From Aquisalimonas sp. (GTDB taxonomy: Bacteria > Pseudomonadota > Gammaproteobacteria > Nitrococcales > Aquisalimonadaceae), in contig SKYZ01000268.1 in assembly GCA_007127625.1 (NCBI GenBank), positions 1 to 15,710 on the forward strand: a stretch of 15,710 bases of DNA. Reading direction: 5' to 3'. The notes beneath the pieces are model-generated. The model saw only the letters and a list, made by a program, of their open reading frames with translations. It was not told the origin of the DNA and ran no database searches. Below, one piece after another: positions 7,364 to 15,629 of the stretch; positions within the stretch are counted from its first letter, which is position 1; every line of letters starts with the position of its first letter. The position numbers were made by a program, and so were the translations under genes.

Positions 7364-7378
7364 AAGGGGAACGGGCGT

Positions 7379-7960
7379 TCAGTTCCCGGGTAACGCTATG
7401 CCGCCCGGGTTGGGGCCGGCGCCCTGCTGGCGCCCGGGCATCAATCGTGAGGCCTGGTGCATGTAAAAGGTCACCGGCTCCGATTCGGCAAGGGTATCGC
7501 CTGCACCATCGACGACCCGCGCCTGCAACCGGTGCTCGCCCCGATGCACCTCGGTGAGGCGCTGGCTGGTGGAGCGGGCAGGCGCACCCCGCGGCTCGCC
7601 ATCAAGGACGAACTGCACCGCGTGGCCCTCCCGGAGATTCGGCTCCAGGGCGACCCTGGCGTCCACGTGGCCCTGATTGTCCCGCACCGTGCCCTGGTCT
7701 TCCGGCTGGATGATGCGGACCTGCGCATAGGCGGACGTGTCCTGCTGGTCGTCCGCCGCGGGGGCAGCACGGCGCTGCTGACGCGACGGTGCGCGGGACT
7801 CGTAGGTCGACCGCGGCTCCACGGATTCCAGGCGTTCGGCACCTTCCCGCGGCTCGTCGGTGTAAGTGACGTTGCCGTCTTCGTCCACGTGCTTGTAGAC
7901 GTCCGCCAGCGTTGCCGCCGGAGCGAGGCAGATCAGCAGAAGCAGTACACGGATGATCAT
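7379..7960 (-). CDS. DUF4124 domain protein, exported, in glnA-ntrBC locus
   Basis: Protein of unknown function, 193 residues. A signal peptide (MIIRVLLLLICLAPAATLA, likely cleavage after residue 19) is followed by the DUF4124 motif DVYKHVDEDGNVTYTDEP (20-37), an Arg/Gln/Ala-rich linker (~45-78), and a beta-rich C-terminal part (~81-170) with VRIIQPEDQGTV and AVQFVLDGEPRGAPA, which looks like an immunoglobulin-type fold. The Cys in LLIC is not in a proper lipobox, so a soluble periplasmic protein is likelier than a lipoprotein. The gene sits between glnA and ntrB, a position DUF4124 genes often occupy in Gammaproteobacteria as I recall. It begins 73 bases after the glnA terminator. The Shine-Dalgarno sequence is weak. 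No nitrogen-related function can be read from the sequence. Confidence 0.85.
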   Translation of the reverse strand: MIIRVLLLLICLAPAATLADVYKHVDEDGNVTYTDEPREGAERLESVEPRSTYESRAPSRQQRRAAPAADDQQDTSAYAQVRIIQPEDQGTVRDNQGHVDARVALEPNLREGHAVQFVLDGEPRGAPARSTSQRLTEVHRGEHRLQARVVDGAGDTLAESEPVTFYMHQASRLMPGRQQGAGPNPGGIALPGN

Positions 7961-8033
7961 GCCGTGAATTTAGCACAGGACGCCGGTGAACGGGGGAGAA
8001 GGCCGGGAGGGAGCGGTTCGACATTCCGGGGAG

Positions 8034-8061
8034 AAAAAAACCCCGGCCGGGGCCGGGGTTT
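8034..8061 (-). terminator. Intrinsic terminator of glnA
   Basis: On the minus strand a stem AAACCCCGGC pairs with GCCGGGGTTT around a 4-base loop and is followed by seven T residues (plus-strand A-run 8034-8040). It begins 25 bases after the glnA stop. This is the clearest rho-independent terminator in the window and should limit read-through from glnA into the DUF4124 gene and ntrBC. Confidence 0.92.
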
Positions 8062-8085
8062 CGGTTGCCGCGTGGGCAGGCCTGC

Positions 8086-9501
8086 TCAGACGCTGTAGTA
8101 CAGGTCGAACTCCATCGGGTGCGTGGTCATGCGCAGCTGCTGCACATCCTCGCCCTTGAGCTCGATGTAGGCGTCGATGGTGTCGTCGGTGAACACGCCA
8201 CCCTGCTTGAGGAACTCGCGATCCTTGTCCAGGGCCTCCAGGGCTTCTTCCAGGGAGAAGGCGACCTTCGGGATCTCCGCCTCTTCCTCCGGCGGCAGGT
8301 CGTAGAGGTCCTTGTCCATGGCATCGCCGGGGTGGATCTTGTTCTGGACGCCGTCGAGGCCAGCCATCAGCATGGCGGCGAACGCCAGGTACGGGTTGGC
8401 CGTGGGGTCCGGGAAACGCACTTCGACGCGGCGGGCCTTGGGATTGGAAATCCACGGCACGCGGATGGACGCCGAGCGGTTACGGGCCGAGTAGGCCAGC
8501 AGCACAGGGGCCTCGAAGCCGGGGACCAGACGCTTGTAGCTGTTGGTGGAAGCATTGGCAAAGGCGTTGATGGCCTTGGCATGCTTGATGATGCCGCCAA
8601 TGTAGTACAGCGCAGTCTCGCTCAGGCCACCGTACTGGTCACCGGTGAACTGATTGGTGCCGTCCTTCGCGAAGGACATGTGCACGTGCATGCCGCTGCC
8701 GTTGTCCCCCACCAGGGGCTTGGGCATGAACGTGGCGGTCTTGCCGTAGGCGGCAGCGACATTGTGCACGGCATACTTGAGCTTCTGTACCTCGTCGGCC
8801 TTCTTCACCAGGGTGTTGAACGCAACGCCGATCTCGCACTGGCCGGCGGTGGCCACCTCGTGGTGATGCACCTCCACCTTGAGTCCCATTTCTTCCATGG
8901 CCAGCACCATGGAGGTACGGATGTCATGCAGGCTGTCTACCGGCGGCACCGGGAAATAGCCGCCCTTGACCTTGGGGCGGTGCCCCATGTTGCCGTCGTC
9001 ATACACGCGCTCGGAGTTCCAGCCGGCTTCTTCGGAGTCGATGCGGTAGAAGTTGCCGCTCATGGTGGCGCCCCAGCGGACGTCATCGAAGATGAAGAAC
9101 TCGGGCTCCGGGCCGAAGAAGGCGGTATCGCCCAGGCCGGTGGACTGCAGGTAGGCTTCGGCGCGCTTGGCCACCGAGCGAGGATCACGCTCGTAGCCCT
9201 GCATGGTGTTGGGCTCGATGATGTCGCAGGTGATGTTCAGGGTCGGCTCATCGAAGAACGGATCCATGGTTGCCGTGGCCGGATCGGGCATGAGGATCAT
9301 GTCCGACTCGTTGATGCCCTTCCAGCCCTGAATGCTGGAGCCGTCGAACATCTTGCCGTCTTCGAAGAAATCATCCTCCACCTCGGTGGCGGGGATGGTG
9401 ACGTGCTGTTCCTTGCCCTTGGTATCGGTGAAACGCAGGTCGACGAACTTGATGTCCTCGTCCTGAATCATTTTGAGAACGTCAGCTGCGGTGCTTGACA
9501 T
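8086..9501 (-). CDS. glnA: Glutamine synthetase, type I (beta subtype)
   Basis: ATP-dependent ligation of ammonia to glutamate; dodecameric cytosolic enzyme at the centre of nitrogen assimilation. 471 residues against 469 in E. coli. Hallmarks are [18 protein letters not shown] (51-68), the metal/ATP-site segment [12 protein letters not shown] (128-139), [17 protein letters not shown] (261-277), NRSASIRVP (341-349) and [14 protein letters not shown] (359-372). Tyr400 in [11 protein letters not shown] aligns with the adenylylated Tyr397 of E. coli, so activity is probably controlled by GlnE. The ATG at 9501 has GGAGGT 5-6 bases upstream; an in-frame ATG at 9525 lies before that site and is unlikely. 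Expression should be driven by the sigma-54/NtrC region upstream, and it ends in a strong terminator. Confidence 0.98.
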   Translation of the reverse strand: MSSTAADVLKMIQDEDIKFVDLRFTDTKGKEQHVTIPATEVEDDFFEDGKMFDGSSIQGWKGINESDMILMPDPATATMDPFFDEPTLNITCDIIEPNTMQGYERDPRSVAKRAEAYLQSTGLGDTAFFGPEPEFFIFDDVRWGATMSGNFYRIDSEEAGWNSERVYDDGNMGHRPKVKGGYFPVPPVDSLHDIRTSMVLAMEEMGLKVEVHHHEVATAGQCEIGVAFNTLVKKADEVQKLKYAVHNVAAAYGKTATFMPKPLVGDNGSGMHVHMSFAKDGTNQFTGDQYGGLSETALYYIGGIIKHAKAINAFANASTNSYKRLVPGFEAPVLLAYSARNRSASIRVPWISNPKARRVEVRFPDPTANPYLAFAAMLMAGLDGVQNKIHPGDAMDKDLYDLPPEEEAEIPKVAFSLEEALEALDKDREFLKQGGVFTDDTIDAYIELKGEDVQQLRMTTHPMEFDLYYSV

Positions 9502-9563
9502 GCCTACCTCCAGATCGGACTGCATTGTGCGTCAGTTGAAAATTCGACTCGCGGCTCTATGAA

Positions 9564-9578
9564 GCATGGACCGTGCCA
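9564..9578 (-). promoter_or_regulatory. Sigma-54 promoter of glnA
   Basis: Reading the minus strand, TGGCACGGTCCATGC matches the consensus TGGCACGNNNNTTGC at every defined base except one T to A. The expected RNA start is near 9552, giving a leader of about 51 bases before the glnA ATG. Together with NtrC sites at about -97 and -128, it reproduces the enteric glnAp2 architecture. Confidence 0.9.
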
Positions 9579-9599
9579 GCACCACAATACAGCGAGTTA

Positions 9600-9616
9600 C
9601 GGGCGTTTCTGGTGCA
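9600..9616. promoter_or_regulatory. NtrC half-site near the glnA promoter
   Basis: CGGGCGTTTCTGGTGCA keeps the TGGTGCA half of the NtrC consensus but not the other. Centred about 56 bases upstream of the predicted glnA RNA start, it resembles the low-affinity sites known in enteric glnA. Weak evidence. Confidence 0.3.
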
Positions 9617-9640
9617 AGAACGCGTCAGGAAGCGCGGGAA

Positions 9641-9657
9641 TGCACCACGGTAAAGCA
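9641..9657. promoter_or_regulatory. Second NtrC-binding site of glnA
   Basis: TGCACCACGGTAAAGCA keeps the TGCACC half and the terminal GCA but differs at three bases of the other half. It is centred 31 bases (about three helical turns) from the stronger site at 9672, close to the 32-base spacing of the two strong sites at E. coli glnA. Confidence 0.6.
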
Positions 9658-9671
9658 TGACCAGAGTCAAA

Positions 9672-9688
9672 TGCACCATACAGGTGCA
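9672..9688. promoter_or_regulatory. High-affinity NtrC-binding site of glnA
   Basis: TGCACCATACAGGTGCA is a dyad of TGCACC and GGTGCA that differs from the enteric consensus TGCACYNNNNTGGTGCA at one base. Centred about 128 bases upstream of the predicted glnA RNA start. The dyad extends outward to AATGCACC/GGTGCATT and could also form a small hairpin 28 bases after the tusA-like stop. Confidence 0.85.
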
Positions 9689-9716
9689 TTCGTCATGGCG
9701 CATGGGAGCCGGCCAA

Positions 9717-9968
9717 TCAGGTCGCCCCTCCGTTTCCCACCCGGATCCACGCGCTGATCGCGCCATCGGCATCACTGCTCTCTTCGATGGCCTCGAGGGT
9801 ATGGCCATGGACGCGGCACCAGGCCGGAAGGTCTGCGTGGACACCCGGGTCGGTGGCCAGGACCTGGACGCAGCATCCCGGCGACAGGCCAGCGATGGCA
9901 TCCTGCGTGCGAATGACCGGCATCGGGCAGAGCAGGCCACGGGCGTCGACCACCACCGGCTCAGGCAA
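9717..9968 (-). CDS. TusA-family sulfur carrier protein
   Basis: Small sulfur carrier, 83 residues. The defining CPxP motif is present as CPMP with Cys14 (VVVDARGLLCPMPVI), the residue that would carry a persulfide. TDPG (39-42) and the beta-alpha-beta-alpha-beta pattern fit the TusA/SirA fold. Additional cysteines occur at 32, 33 and 51. The start is TTG at 9968 with GGGAG about 7 bases upstream; it overlaps the end of the upstream PP-loop gene by 8 bases, so the two are translationally coupled. A GTG start four codons later has no ribosome site. It is probably not the general TusA of the TusBCDE relay, since no tusBCD is nearby; delivery of sulfur to its PP-loop neighbour is the likely role (inference). 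Confidence 0.88.
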   Translation of the reverse strand: MPEPVVVDARGLLCPMPVIRTQDAIAGLSPGCCVQVLATDPGVHADLPAWCRVHGHTLEAIEESSDADGAISAWIRVGNGGAT

Positions 9969-11007
9969 CGTACCACTCCCGGGGGACGTCGTCGGCGGCC
10001 ATGGGAGTAACGGTCAGCTCCCGTTCCGGGCCGTTGCGCTCGGCGACTGCAACGCGGACCAGGTCGGCGTCGCGCCCCTGGCTGAAACGTGCCACCAGGC
10101 GTGCCGCGAGTTCCAGGTCGCCGTCGCGGGCTTCACCGTCCAGTAGCGCCAGGGGGCCGCCGTGGCTGGTCGGCACCAGGTGGGTGAATTGCTTGCGGTA
10201 GCCATGCATGAACCGGTTCTCCCCGTCCTCACGGGAGATGATGAGCTTGAAATGGGGCCGGGGGCGCAGGTGCCGCCCCATCTTCAGCAGCATGATGTCG
10301 TCGAGTTCGTAGCGACGCGCGCCCCGCGCCTGCCAGAGATCCTGGAGCTTGCGCGAGTAACTGGGATCGGTGAGGAAACAGCAGCCGCCGGCGGGCTGGG
10401 CGTAGTCCTCGAAGCCGAAGGACTCGGCCAGTTCCATCTGCGGCTTGCGCGAGCGCCCGCTCCAGTCGAACAGCTTGTCCCGGTTCACCCAGCCTTCCCG
10501 CTCCGGCAGCGTCGGCTCCAGCAGCTTGGCGCAAAGGGGTCGTAGCAGCCGCTCATGGGCACCGGATTCAGAGGCGATCACCGGCATGGTGCGCTTGAGC
10601 TGGGACTTGGGGCGCTGGCCGATCACTTCACCGGTAATGATGAAATCGAAGCCGTTGGCCTCCATCCACTCCCTGGCCTTGCCCACCATGAAGCCCTTGC
10701 AGTCGAGACAGGGATTCATGAACTGCCCGTAGCCGTGGCGCGGATTGATCACCACGTCCTTGTAGTCCTCCACCACATCGATGATGTGGAGCTTCATGTC
10801 CAGCTGCTCGGCGACCCACAGGGCGTTGTTCCGTTTCGGCCGCGCCTTGTCCTGGGCGCGCACGGCGTGGGTGTGACCCTCGACACAGAAGCCGGTGTAG
10901 AAGTTGAGGCCCTCCACATGGACGCCCTGCTCCTTCACCACGCGTGCGGCAAGCATGGAATCCAGGCCTCCGGAGATCAGCGCGACAGCGCGCGGTGTTC
11001 TACTCAT
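9961..11007 (-). CDS. PP-loop ATPase, tRNA-thiolation (ThiI/MnmA-like) family
   Basis: Predicted adenylyltransferase-type PP-loop enzyme of 348 residues. The ATP-binding motif SGGLDS is at 12-17. Paired cysteines CLDC (100-103) in [14 protein letters not shown] and GGCC (207-210) resemble the two catalytic cysteine positions of MnmA/ThiI thiolases. [13 protein letters not shown] (124-136) is the second conserved PP-loop-family block. No THUMP domain precedes the PP loop, so this is not canonical ThiI, and length and order differ from MnmA. The C-terminal ~130 residues (from [10 protein letters not shown], ~240) faintly resemble the NFACT-R/DUF814 RNA-binding domain. The ATG at 11007 has GGGA 5-8 bases upstream and starts directly before the PP loop. 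It overlaps the tusA-like gene. Substrate (tRNA position or another molecule) cannot be read from sequence. Confidence 0.78.
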   Translation of the reverse strand: MSRTPRAVALISGGLDSMLAARVVKEQGVHVEGLNFYTGFCVEGHTHAVRAQDKARPKRNNALWVAEQLDMKLHIIDVVEDYKDVVINPRHGYGQFMNPCLDCKGFMVGKAREWMEANGFDFIITGEVIGQRPKSQLKRTMPVIASESGAHERLLRPLCAKLLEPTLPEREGWVNRDKLFDWSGRSRKPQMELAESFGFEDYAQPAGGCCFLTDPSYSRKLQDLWQARGARRYELDDIMLLKMGRHLRPRPHFKLIISREDGENRFMHGYRKQFTHLVPTSHGGPLALLDGEARDGDLELAARLVARFSQGRDADLVRVAVAERNGPERELTVTPMAADDVPREWYVA

Positions 11008-11123
11008 GATGTCCCGTTCCGTTATCTCGCGTTGGTTCCGGTGGTACGGATAGCCGGACAGGGTAACACGCCCGCGGTTGGCGGGACCGCGTCGGCGCCT
11101 TCTCGGGCCGAAGATCGAACAGG

Positions 11124-11129
11124 TATACT
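11124..11129 (+). promoter_or_regulatory. Candidate -10 element for glyQS operon
   Basis: TATACT in AGGTATACTCG lies 65 bases before the glyQ start in the gap divergent from the PP-loop gene. No convincing -35 hexamer is seen 16-18 bases upstream. The 186-base gap holds no other recognisable element. Confidence 0.4.
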
Positions 11130-11193
11130 CGCCTGCCCGGGCCAGCGCCCGGTTGAAGGCGCATGTGTGCACAACAAGCAACCAGGGGGCATT

Positions 11194-12132
11194 GTGGCTG
11201 AACACCAGCAGACACCGGCGCGGGCCGTGGACACGTTCCAGGGTCTGATCCAGGCATTGCAGGACTACTGGGCCAGCCAGGGCTGCGTGGTCATGCAGCC
11301 GCTGGACATGGAGGTGGGGGCGGGGACCTTTCACCCGGCAACCTGCCTGAGGGCCATCGGCCCGGAGCCGTGGAATGCCGCCTACGTGCAGCCATCCCGG
11401 CGCCCCACGGACGGACGGTACGGCGAGAACCCCAACCGCCTGCAGCATTACTACCAGTTCCAGGTGGTGATGAAACCCTCACCGCTGGAATTCCAGGAAC
11501 TGTATCTGGGCTCCCTGCGCCACCTGGGCCTGGATCCGCTGGTGCACGACATCCGTTTCGTCGAGGACAACTGGGAATCACCCACCCTGGGGGCGTGGGG
11601 CCTGGGTTGGGAGGTGTGGTTGAACGGCATGGAGATCAGCCAGTTCACCTATTTCCAGCAGGTCGGCGGGCTGGACTGCCGCCCGGTGATGGGTGAGATC
11701 ACCTACGGTCTGGAGCGCATCGCCATGTATCTGCAGTCCTGCGAGAGCGTCTTCGACCTGGTGTGGGCCCGTGGTCCTCAGGGGGTCGTGAGCTACGGCG
11801 ATGTCTATCATCAGAACGAGGTGGAGCAGTCCGCCTACAACTTCGAGCACGCCGACGTGGAGGCGCACTTCCGCTGGTTCGAACAGTGCGAACGGGAGAG
11901 CCTGCGGCTGGTGGAGCTGGGACTGCCGCTGCCTGCGTACGAGCAGTGCCTCAAGGCCTCGCATACGTTCAATCTCCTGGACGCCCGCCACGCGATCTCG
12001 GTCACGGAGCGTCAACGCTACATCCTCCGCGTGCGCACCCTGGCCCGGGAGGTGGCCAAGCTCTACTACCAGCGCCGCGAGGAGCTCGGTTTCCCGCTGC
12101 TGCCGGCGACGGCGGAGGTGGCCCATGGCTGA
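11194..12132 (+). CDS. glyQ: Glycine--tRNA ligase, alpha subunit
   Basis: Catalytic subunit of the bacterial alpha2beta2 glycyl-tRNA synthetase, charging tRNA-Gly. 312 residues against 303 in E. coli. Characteristic blocks are [18 protein letters not shown] (14-31), [22 protein letters not shown] (39-60, shown as two parts of one block), [19 protein letters not shown] (64-82), [13 protein letters not shown] (85-97) and the later [20 protein letters not shown] region. The start is GTG at 11194 with AGGGGG 4 bases upstream; no ATG occurs early enough in frame. The end overlaps glyS by 8 bases. Such overlap fits the need for balanced subunits. Upstream and divergent is the PP-loop gene. Confidence 0.97.
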   Translation: MAEHQQTPARAVDTFQGLIQALQDYWASQGCVVMQPLDMEVGAGTFHPATCLRAIGPEPWNAAYVQPSRRPTDGRYGENPNRLQHYYQFQVVMKPSPLEFQELYLGSLRHLGLDPLVHDIRFVEDNWESPTLGAWGLGWEVWLNGMEISQFTYFQQVGGLDCRPVMGEITYGLERIAMYLQSCESVFDLVWARGPQGVVSYGDVYHQNEVEQSAYNFEHADVEAHFRWFEQCERESLRLVELGLPLPAYEQCLKASHTFNLLDARHAISVTERQRYILRVRTLAREVAKLYYQRREELGFPLLPATAEVAHG

Positions 12133-14209
12133 ATCCAGGGATCTGCTGATCGAGATCGGCACCGAAGAACTCCCGCCCACGGCCCTGCGGATGCTCCGGG
12201 ACGCCTTCCACCGTGGAGTGGTGGGTGGGCTGGAGGCGGCTGGTATCGGTTTCGCGGCGAGTTCGGCGTACGCCACGCCACGGCGCCTGGCCATCGTGGT
12301 CGACAAACTGGCCGACCGCCAGCCCGATCAGACCATCGAACGCAAGGGGCCGGCCCTGAAAGCCGCCTATGACAGCGCTGGGCAACCCACAAAGGCCGCT
12401 GAGGGTTTCGCGCGCTCCTGCGGGGTGGACGTCGAGTCCCTGGAGACCATGGAGACCGACAAGGGCGCCTGGCTGGTCTATCGCGGCGAGCAACCCGGCG
12501 AGCTCACCACGACCCTGCTGCCGGGGATCATCCAGGCGGCCCTGGATGCGCTGCCGATCCCCAAGCGCATGCGCTGGGGCAGCAGCGACGTCGCTTTCGT
12601 GCGCCCGGTGCACTGGAGTGTTGTGCTGTTCGGCGATCAGGTGGTGGCGATTCCGATACTCGCCACCACCAGCGGGCGCACCACCCGGGGGCACCGGTTC
12701 CATGCACCGGACCTGATCGCGCTGGGGCATGCGGGCGAATACACGAAGCGCCTTGAGGATGAAGGCTACGTGATTGCCGACCTTGACCGCCGGCGGAGCA
12801 CCATCGCCGAGGAGGGGCGCAGGCTTGCTACAGCCCTTGGTGGTGATCTGGTTGCGGACGATGACCTCCTCGACGAGGTCGCTGCACTGGTGGAGTGGCC
12901 CGTGGCCATGGTCGGCGGCTTCGACGATCGCTTCCTGGAGGTGCCCGCCGAGGCGTTGATCTCCAGCATGCAGGGCCATCAGAAGGTTCTCCCGGTACGC
13001 GGCGGCGATGGCGCCCTGCTGCCGCGGTTCGTCATGATCGCCAACCTCGAGAGCCGCGACCCGGACGAGGTGGTACGTGGCAACGAACGGGTGATCCGCC
13101 CGCGCCTGGCCGATGCAGAGTTCTTCTGGAACCAGGATCGCCGTCGCGCCCTGGCGGACCGGATCGAGGGGCTGAAGAGCATCGTCTTCCAGCAGCGGCT
13201 TGGCTCGCTGCATGACAAACAGCAGCGGGTGGCGACCCTGGCGCGGGTGGTGGCGGATCACGTCGGCGTCGAGGCCCACGCCGGGGAGCGGGCGGCGCTG
13301 CTGGCAAAGTGCGATCTGCTCACGGAGATGGTGGATGAGTTCCCGGAACTGCAGGGCGTCATGGGGCGGTATTACGCCCGGCATGACGGTGAGGATCCGG
13401 AGATTGCCGCCGCCATGGAGGAACAGTACCAGCCGCGCTTCGCTGGCGATGACACGCCGGCAAGCCCGGTGGGCCAGGTGCTTGCCATTGCCGACCGGGT
13501 CGACACCCTGGTGGGCATCTTCGCCATCGGCCAGGGGCCCACCGGCGACAAGGACCCCTTCGCCCTGCGCCGCGCGGCACTGGGCCTGATGCGTACGCTG
13601 ATCGAACGGGACCGGTCGCTGCCACTGCGGCGGTTGTTCCGCGCGGCGTCGGCGGCGCTGCCCGAGGACGTCGCCCCCGCCGCCGACGTGGAGGCGGTGC
13701 TCGCGTTCTGCCTGGATCGGCTGAAGCGGTACTACCAGGAGCAGGGGATCGGCGCGGAAGTCTTCGATGCCGTGGCTGCCCTGGACCTGGATGATCCCCT
13801 GGACATCCACCATCGGCTGCAAGCCTGCGCCCGCTTCCTTGAACTGGATGCGGCGGAGAGTCTCGCGGCGGCGAACAAGCGGGTGCGCAACATCCTGCGC
13901 AAGAGCGACGAGCCCATCCCCGGGGAACCGGATCCGGCGCTCTTTGCCATGGCCGAGGAACGTGCCTTGGCCGACGCCATGGCACCACTGGTGAACGAAA
14001 TCGAGGACCTGGCCGCGAGCGGTCAATACCGGCAGGCCCTGGAACGGCTGGCAACCCTGCGGGATGTGGTAGACCGTTTCTTTGACGGTGTCATGGTCAT
14101 GGCCGAGGATACCGCCGTTCGCGCCAACCGGCTGGCCCTGCTGCAGCGGCTCGCCAGCCTCTTTACCCGGGTTGCGGATATCTCCCGGCTGCCCGCTGGC
14201 GGCGCATGA
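12125..14209 (+). CDS. glyS: Glycine--tRNA ligase, beta subunit
   Basis: Partner of GlyQ that binds tRNA-Gly. 694 residues against 689 in E. coli. The N-terminus [16 protein letters not shown] (7-22), the middle blocks [33 protein letters not shown] and [14 protein letters not shown], and the HD-like segment [23 protein letters not shown] followed by [13 protein letters not shown] are typical of the family. The last ~110 residues form the DALR-type anticodon-binding helical domain. The ATG at 12125 lies inside the glyQ end; the stop overlaps the gmhB start as ATGA. The gene is complete with no anomaly. Confidence 0.97.
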   Translation: MAESRDLLIEIGTEELPPTALRMLRDAFHRGVVGGLEAAGIGFAASSAYATPRRLAIVVDKLADRQPDQTIERKGPALKAAYDSAGQPTKAAEGFARSCGVDVESLETMETDKGAWLVYRGEQPGELTTTLLPGIIQAALDALPIPKRMRWGSSDVAFVRPVHWSVVLFGDQVVAIPILATTSGRTTRGHRFHAPDLIALGHAGEYTKRLEDEGYVIADLDRRRSTIAEEGRRLATALGGDLVADDDLLDEVAALVEWPVAMVGGFDDRFLEVPAEALISSMQGHQKVLPVRGGDGALLPRFVMIANLESRDPDEVVRGNERVIRPRLADAEFFWNQDRRRALADRIEGLKSIVFQQRLGSLHDKQQRVATLARVVADHVGVEAHAGERAALLAKCDLLTEMVDEFPELQGVMGRYYARHDGEDPEIAAAMEEQYQPRFAGDDTPASPVGQVLAIADRVDTLVGIFAIGQGPTGDKDPFALRRAALGLMRTLIERDRSLPLRRLFRAASAALPEDVAPAADVEAVLAFCLDRLKRYYQEQGIGAEVFDAVAALDLDDPLDIHHRLQACARFLELDAAESLAAANKRVRNILRKSDEPIPGEPDPALFAMAEERALADAMAPLVNEIEDLAASGQYRQALERLATLRDVVDRFFDGVMVMAEDTAVRANRLALLQRLASLFTRVADISRLPAGGA

Positions 14210-14775
14210 ACCGGCCAACGGTCATTCTGGACCGGGACGGCGTCATCAACGCCGATTCGGACGCGTACATCAAGTCCGTGGAGGAATGGCGCCCGTTGCC
14301 CGGCAGTATCGACGCTATCGCCCGCCTGAGCCGCGCGGGTTGGCGAGTGCTGGTCTGCACCAATCAGTCTGGCGTCGGCCGCGGTCTGTTGTCCGAGACC
14401 ACGCTGGCAAGCATCCACGACACCCTGTGCCGTCAGGTGGAGGAACAGGGTGGCCATATCGACGGCATTTTCCATTGTCCCCACCGACCGGAGGAGGGCT
14501 GCGACTGCCGCAAGCCCCGGCCCGGGTTGCTGCACCGGGCGGCGGAGCGGTTCAACCTCGAGTTGCGGGACCTTCCCGTGATCGGAGACAGTCAACGGGA
14601 CCTGGATGCGGCACGCGCCGTTGGGGCGCTTCCCCTGCTGGTACGTACCGGCAACGGAGAAGCCACTGCCGCGCAACCGGCGCACGGGGCGACGGCCATC
14701 TATGCCGACCTGCCCACCGCCGCGGATGCGCTGTTGCAGGGAGTACACCCCACGGGCAAAGAAAGCGGGCAGTAG
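14206..14775 (+). CDS. gmhB: D-glycero-beta-D-manno-heptose 1,7-bisphosphate 7-phosphatase
   Basis: HAD phosphatase of the ADP-heptose pathway for lipopolysaccharide core, acting in the cytosol. 189 residues, as expected. The nucleophile motif LDRDGVIN gives Asp9 and Asp11; motif II is CTNQSGVGRG (51-60); the zinc loop of GmhB is intact as Cys91, His93, Cys99 and Cys101 (CPHRPEEGCDC), followed by RKPRPG; and the metal-binding IGDSQRDLDAA (126-136) is present. The start codon overlaps the glyS stop (ATGA). plsC follows after 44 bases. The gene order glyQ-glyS-gmhB-plsC is that of the region beside gyrB in Pseudomonas. An annotation as a generic histidinol-phosphatase-like HAD protein would be less specific than the zinc loop allows. 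Confidence 0.94.
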   Translation: MNRPTVILDRDGVINADSDAYIKSVEEWRPLPGSIDAIARLSRAGWRVLVCTNQSGVGRGLLSETTLASIHDTLCRQVEEQGGHIDGIFHCPHRPEEGCDCRKPRPGLLHRAAERFNLELRDLPVIGDSQRDLDAARAVGALPLLVRTGNGEATAAQPAHGATAIYADLPTAADALLQGVHPTGKESGQ

Positions 14776-14819
14776 GCAGGGGCACCGACCATCGTGCACG
14801 ACAAGTAGGAGGACCATTG

Positions 14820-15629
14820 ATGGAGATCAAGCGCAAACCTCCGCTGCTGCAGCGATCCACGGGCGAGAAGCTGCGTGCCCTGCCGCGTTCGTTGGTCTGG
14901 GCACTGGGAGCGCTGGCGATCACGCTGCCCTACGGCACCATCGGGCTCGGTATCGCAGCGCTGCTGCCCTATGGACGGCGTTACTGGTTTTTCGTGAGCT
15001 GGAGCTACACCCTCCAGTGGTGGACGCGGATGGTCTGTGGCATCCGTTACGAGGTGGAAGGCGCAGAGAATGTCCCCGACACCCCCTGCATCGTGATGTG
15101 CAAGCACCAGTCAGCGTGGGAAACGCTGGCATTGCAGAACTGGTTCAATCCTCAGACCTGGGTACTCAAGCGCGAACTGCTGAAACTCCCGATGATCGGC
15201 TGGGCCCTGGGCATGCTGTCCCCCATTGGCATCGATCGCAGTGCCCGCAAGGAAGCCATGCAACAAATGCTGGAACAGGGCCAGGATCGGCTGGCTGAGG
15301 GCCGCTGGGTCATCGTGTTCCCGGAAGGCACGCGGATTCCCGCCGGGCGTAGCGGAATTTACCGTCGTGGCGGGGCGGTGCTTGCATGGGAGACCGGGAC
15401 ACCGGTGGTTCCTGTTGCGCACAACGCGGGCGAGTTCTGGCCCAGGAACTCATTCCTGAAGTACCCGGGTGTCGTCCGGGTACGAATTGGTCAACCGATG
15501 GTGGCGGACGAGGCGACCCCCGAAGAGTTTCTGGAGCGCGTGCGACAGTGGATCGAGTCCAACACCCGGGAGATCAGCCAGGTCTACGAGGCGCCGGAGC
15601 CGGATAGGATAAAAGAGGAAAGGACGTAA
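14820..15629 (+). CDS. plsC: 1-acyl-sn-glycerol-3-phosphate acyltransferase (PlsC)
   Basis: Inner-membrane enzyme adding the second acyl chain to lysophosphatidic acid. 269 residues. An N-terminal hydrophobic region (~24-64) is followed by the acyltransferase blocks: KHQSAWET (95-102), in which His96 and Glu101 form an HX4E version of the usual HX4D motif; LPMIGWALG (123-131) with PIGIDRS; and FPEGTR (167-172). Glu in place of Asp is, as I recall, common in PlsC proteins of this group with HQSxWE. The ATG at 14820 has AGGAGG at 14807-14812 with a 7-base spacer. The last 13 or so codons lie in the left arm of the terminal palindrome, so the stop codon is supported only as well as that part of the assembly. 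Downstream lies parS. Confidence 0.93.
   Translation: MEIKRKPPLLQRSTGEKLRALPRSLVWALGALAITLPYGTIGLGIAALLPYGRRYWFFVSWSYTLQWWTRMVCGIRYEVEGAENVPDTPCIVMCKHQSAWETLALQNWFNPQTWVLKRELLKLPMIGWALGMLSPIGIDRSARKEAMQQMLEQGQDRLAEGRWVIVFPEGTRIPAGRSGIYRRGGAVLAWETGTPVVPVAHNAGEFWPRNSFLKYPGVVRVRIGQPMVADEATPEEFLERVRQWIESNTREISQVYEAPEPDRIKEERT

Noticed and set aside
7664..7891. CACGTG cores inside the DUF4124 gene (7664-7669 and 7886-7891) as extra parS sites
   Set aside because: Their flanks (GTCCACGTGGCC and GTCCACGTGCTT) do not keep the TGTT/AACA arms needed for parS.
8065..9498. Long open frame antisense to glnA (plus strand, 477 codons)
   Set aside because: Shadow of glnA caused by third-position GC bias; no motifs, and it crosses the glnA terminator.
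12002..14218. Very long open frame antisense to glyS (minus strand, over 700 codons)
   Set aside because: It mirrors the glyS codon periodicity in GC-rich DNA; its product shows no recognisable domain, and glyS is unmistakable on the other strand.
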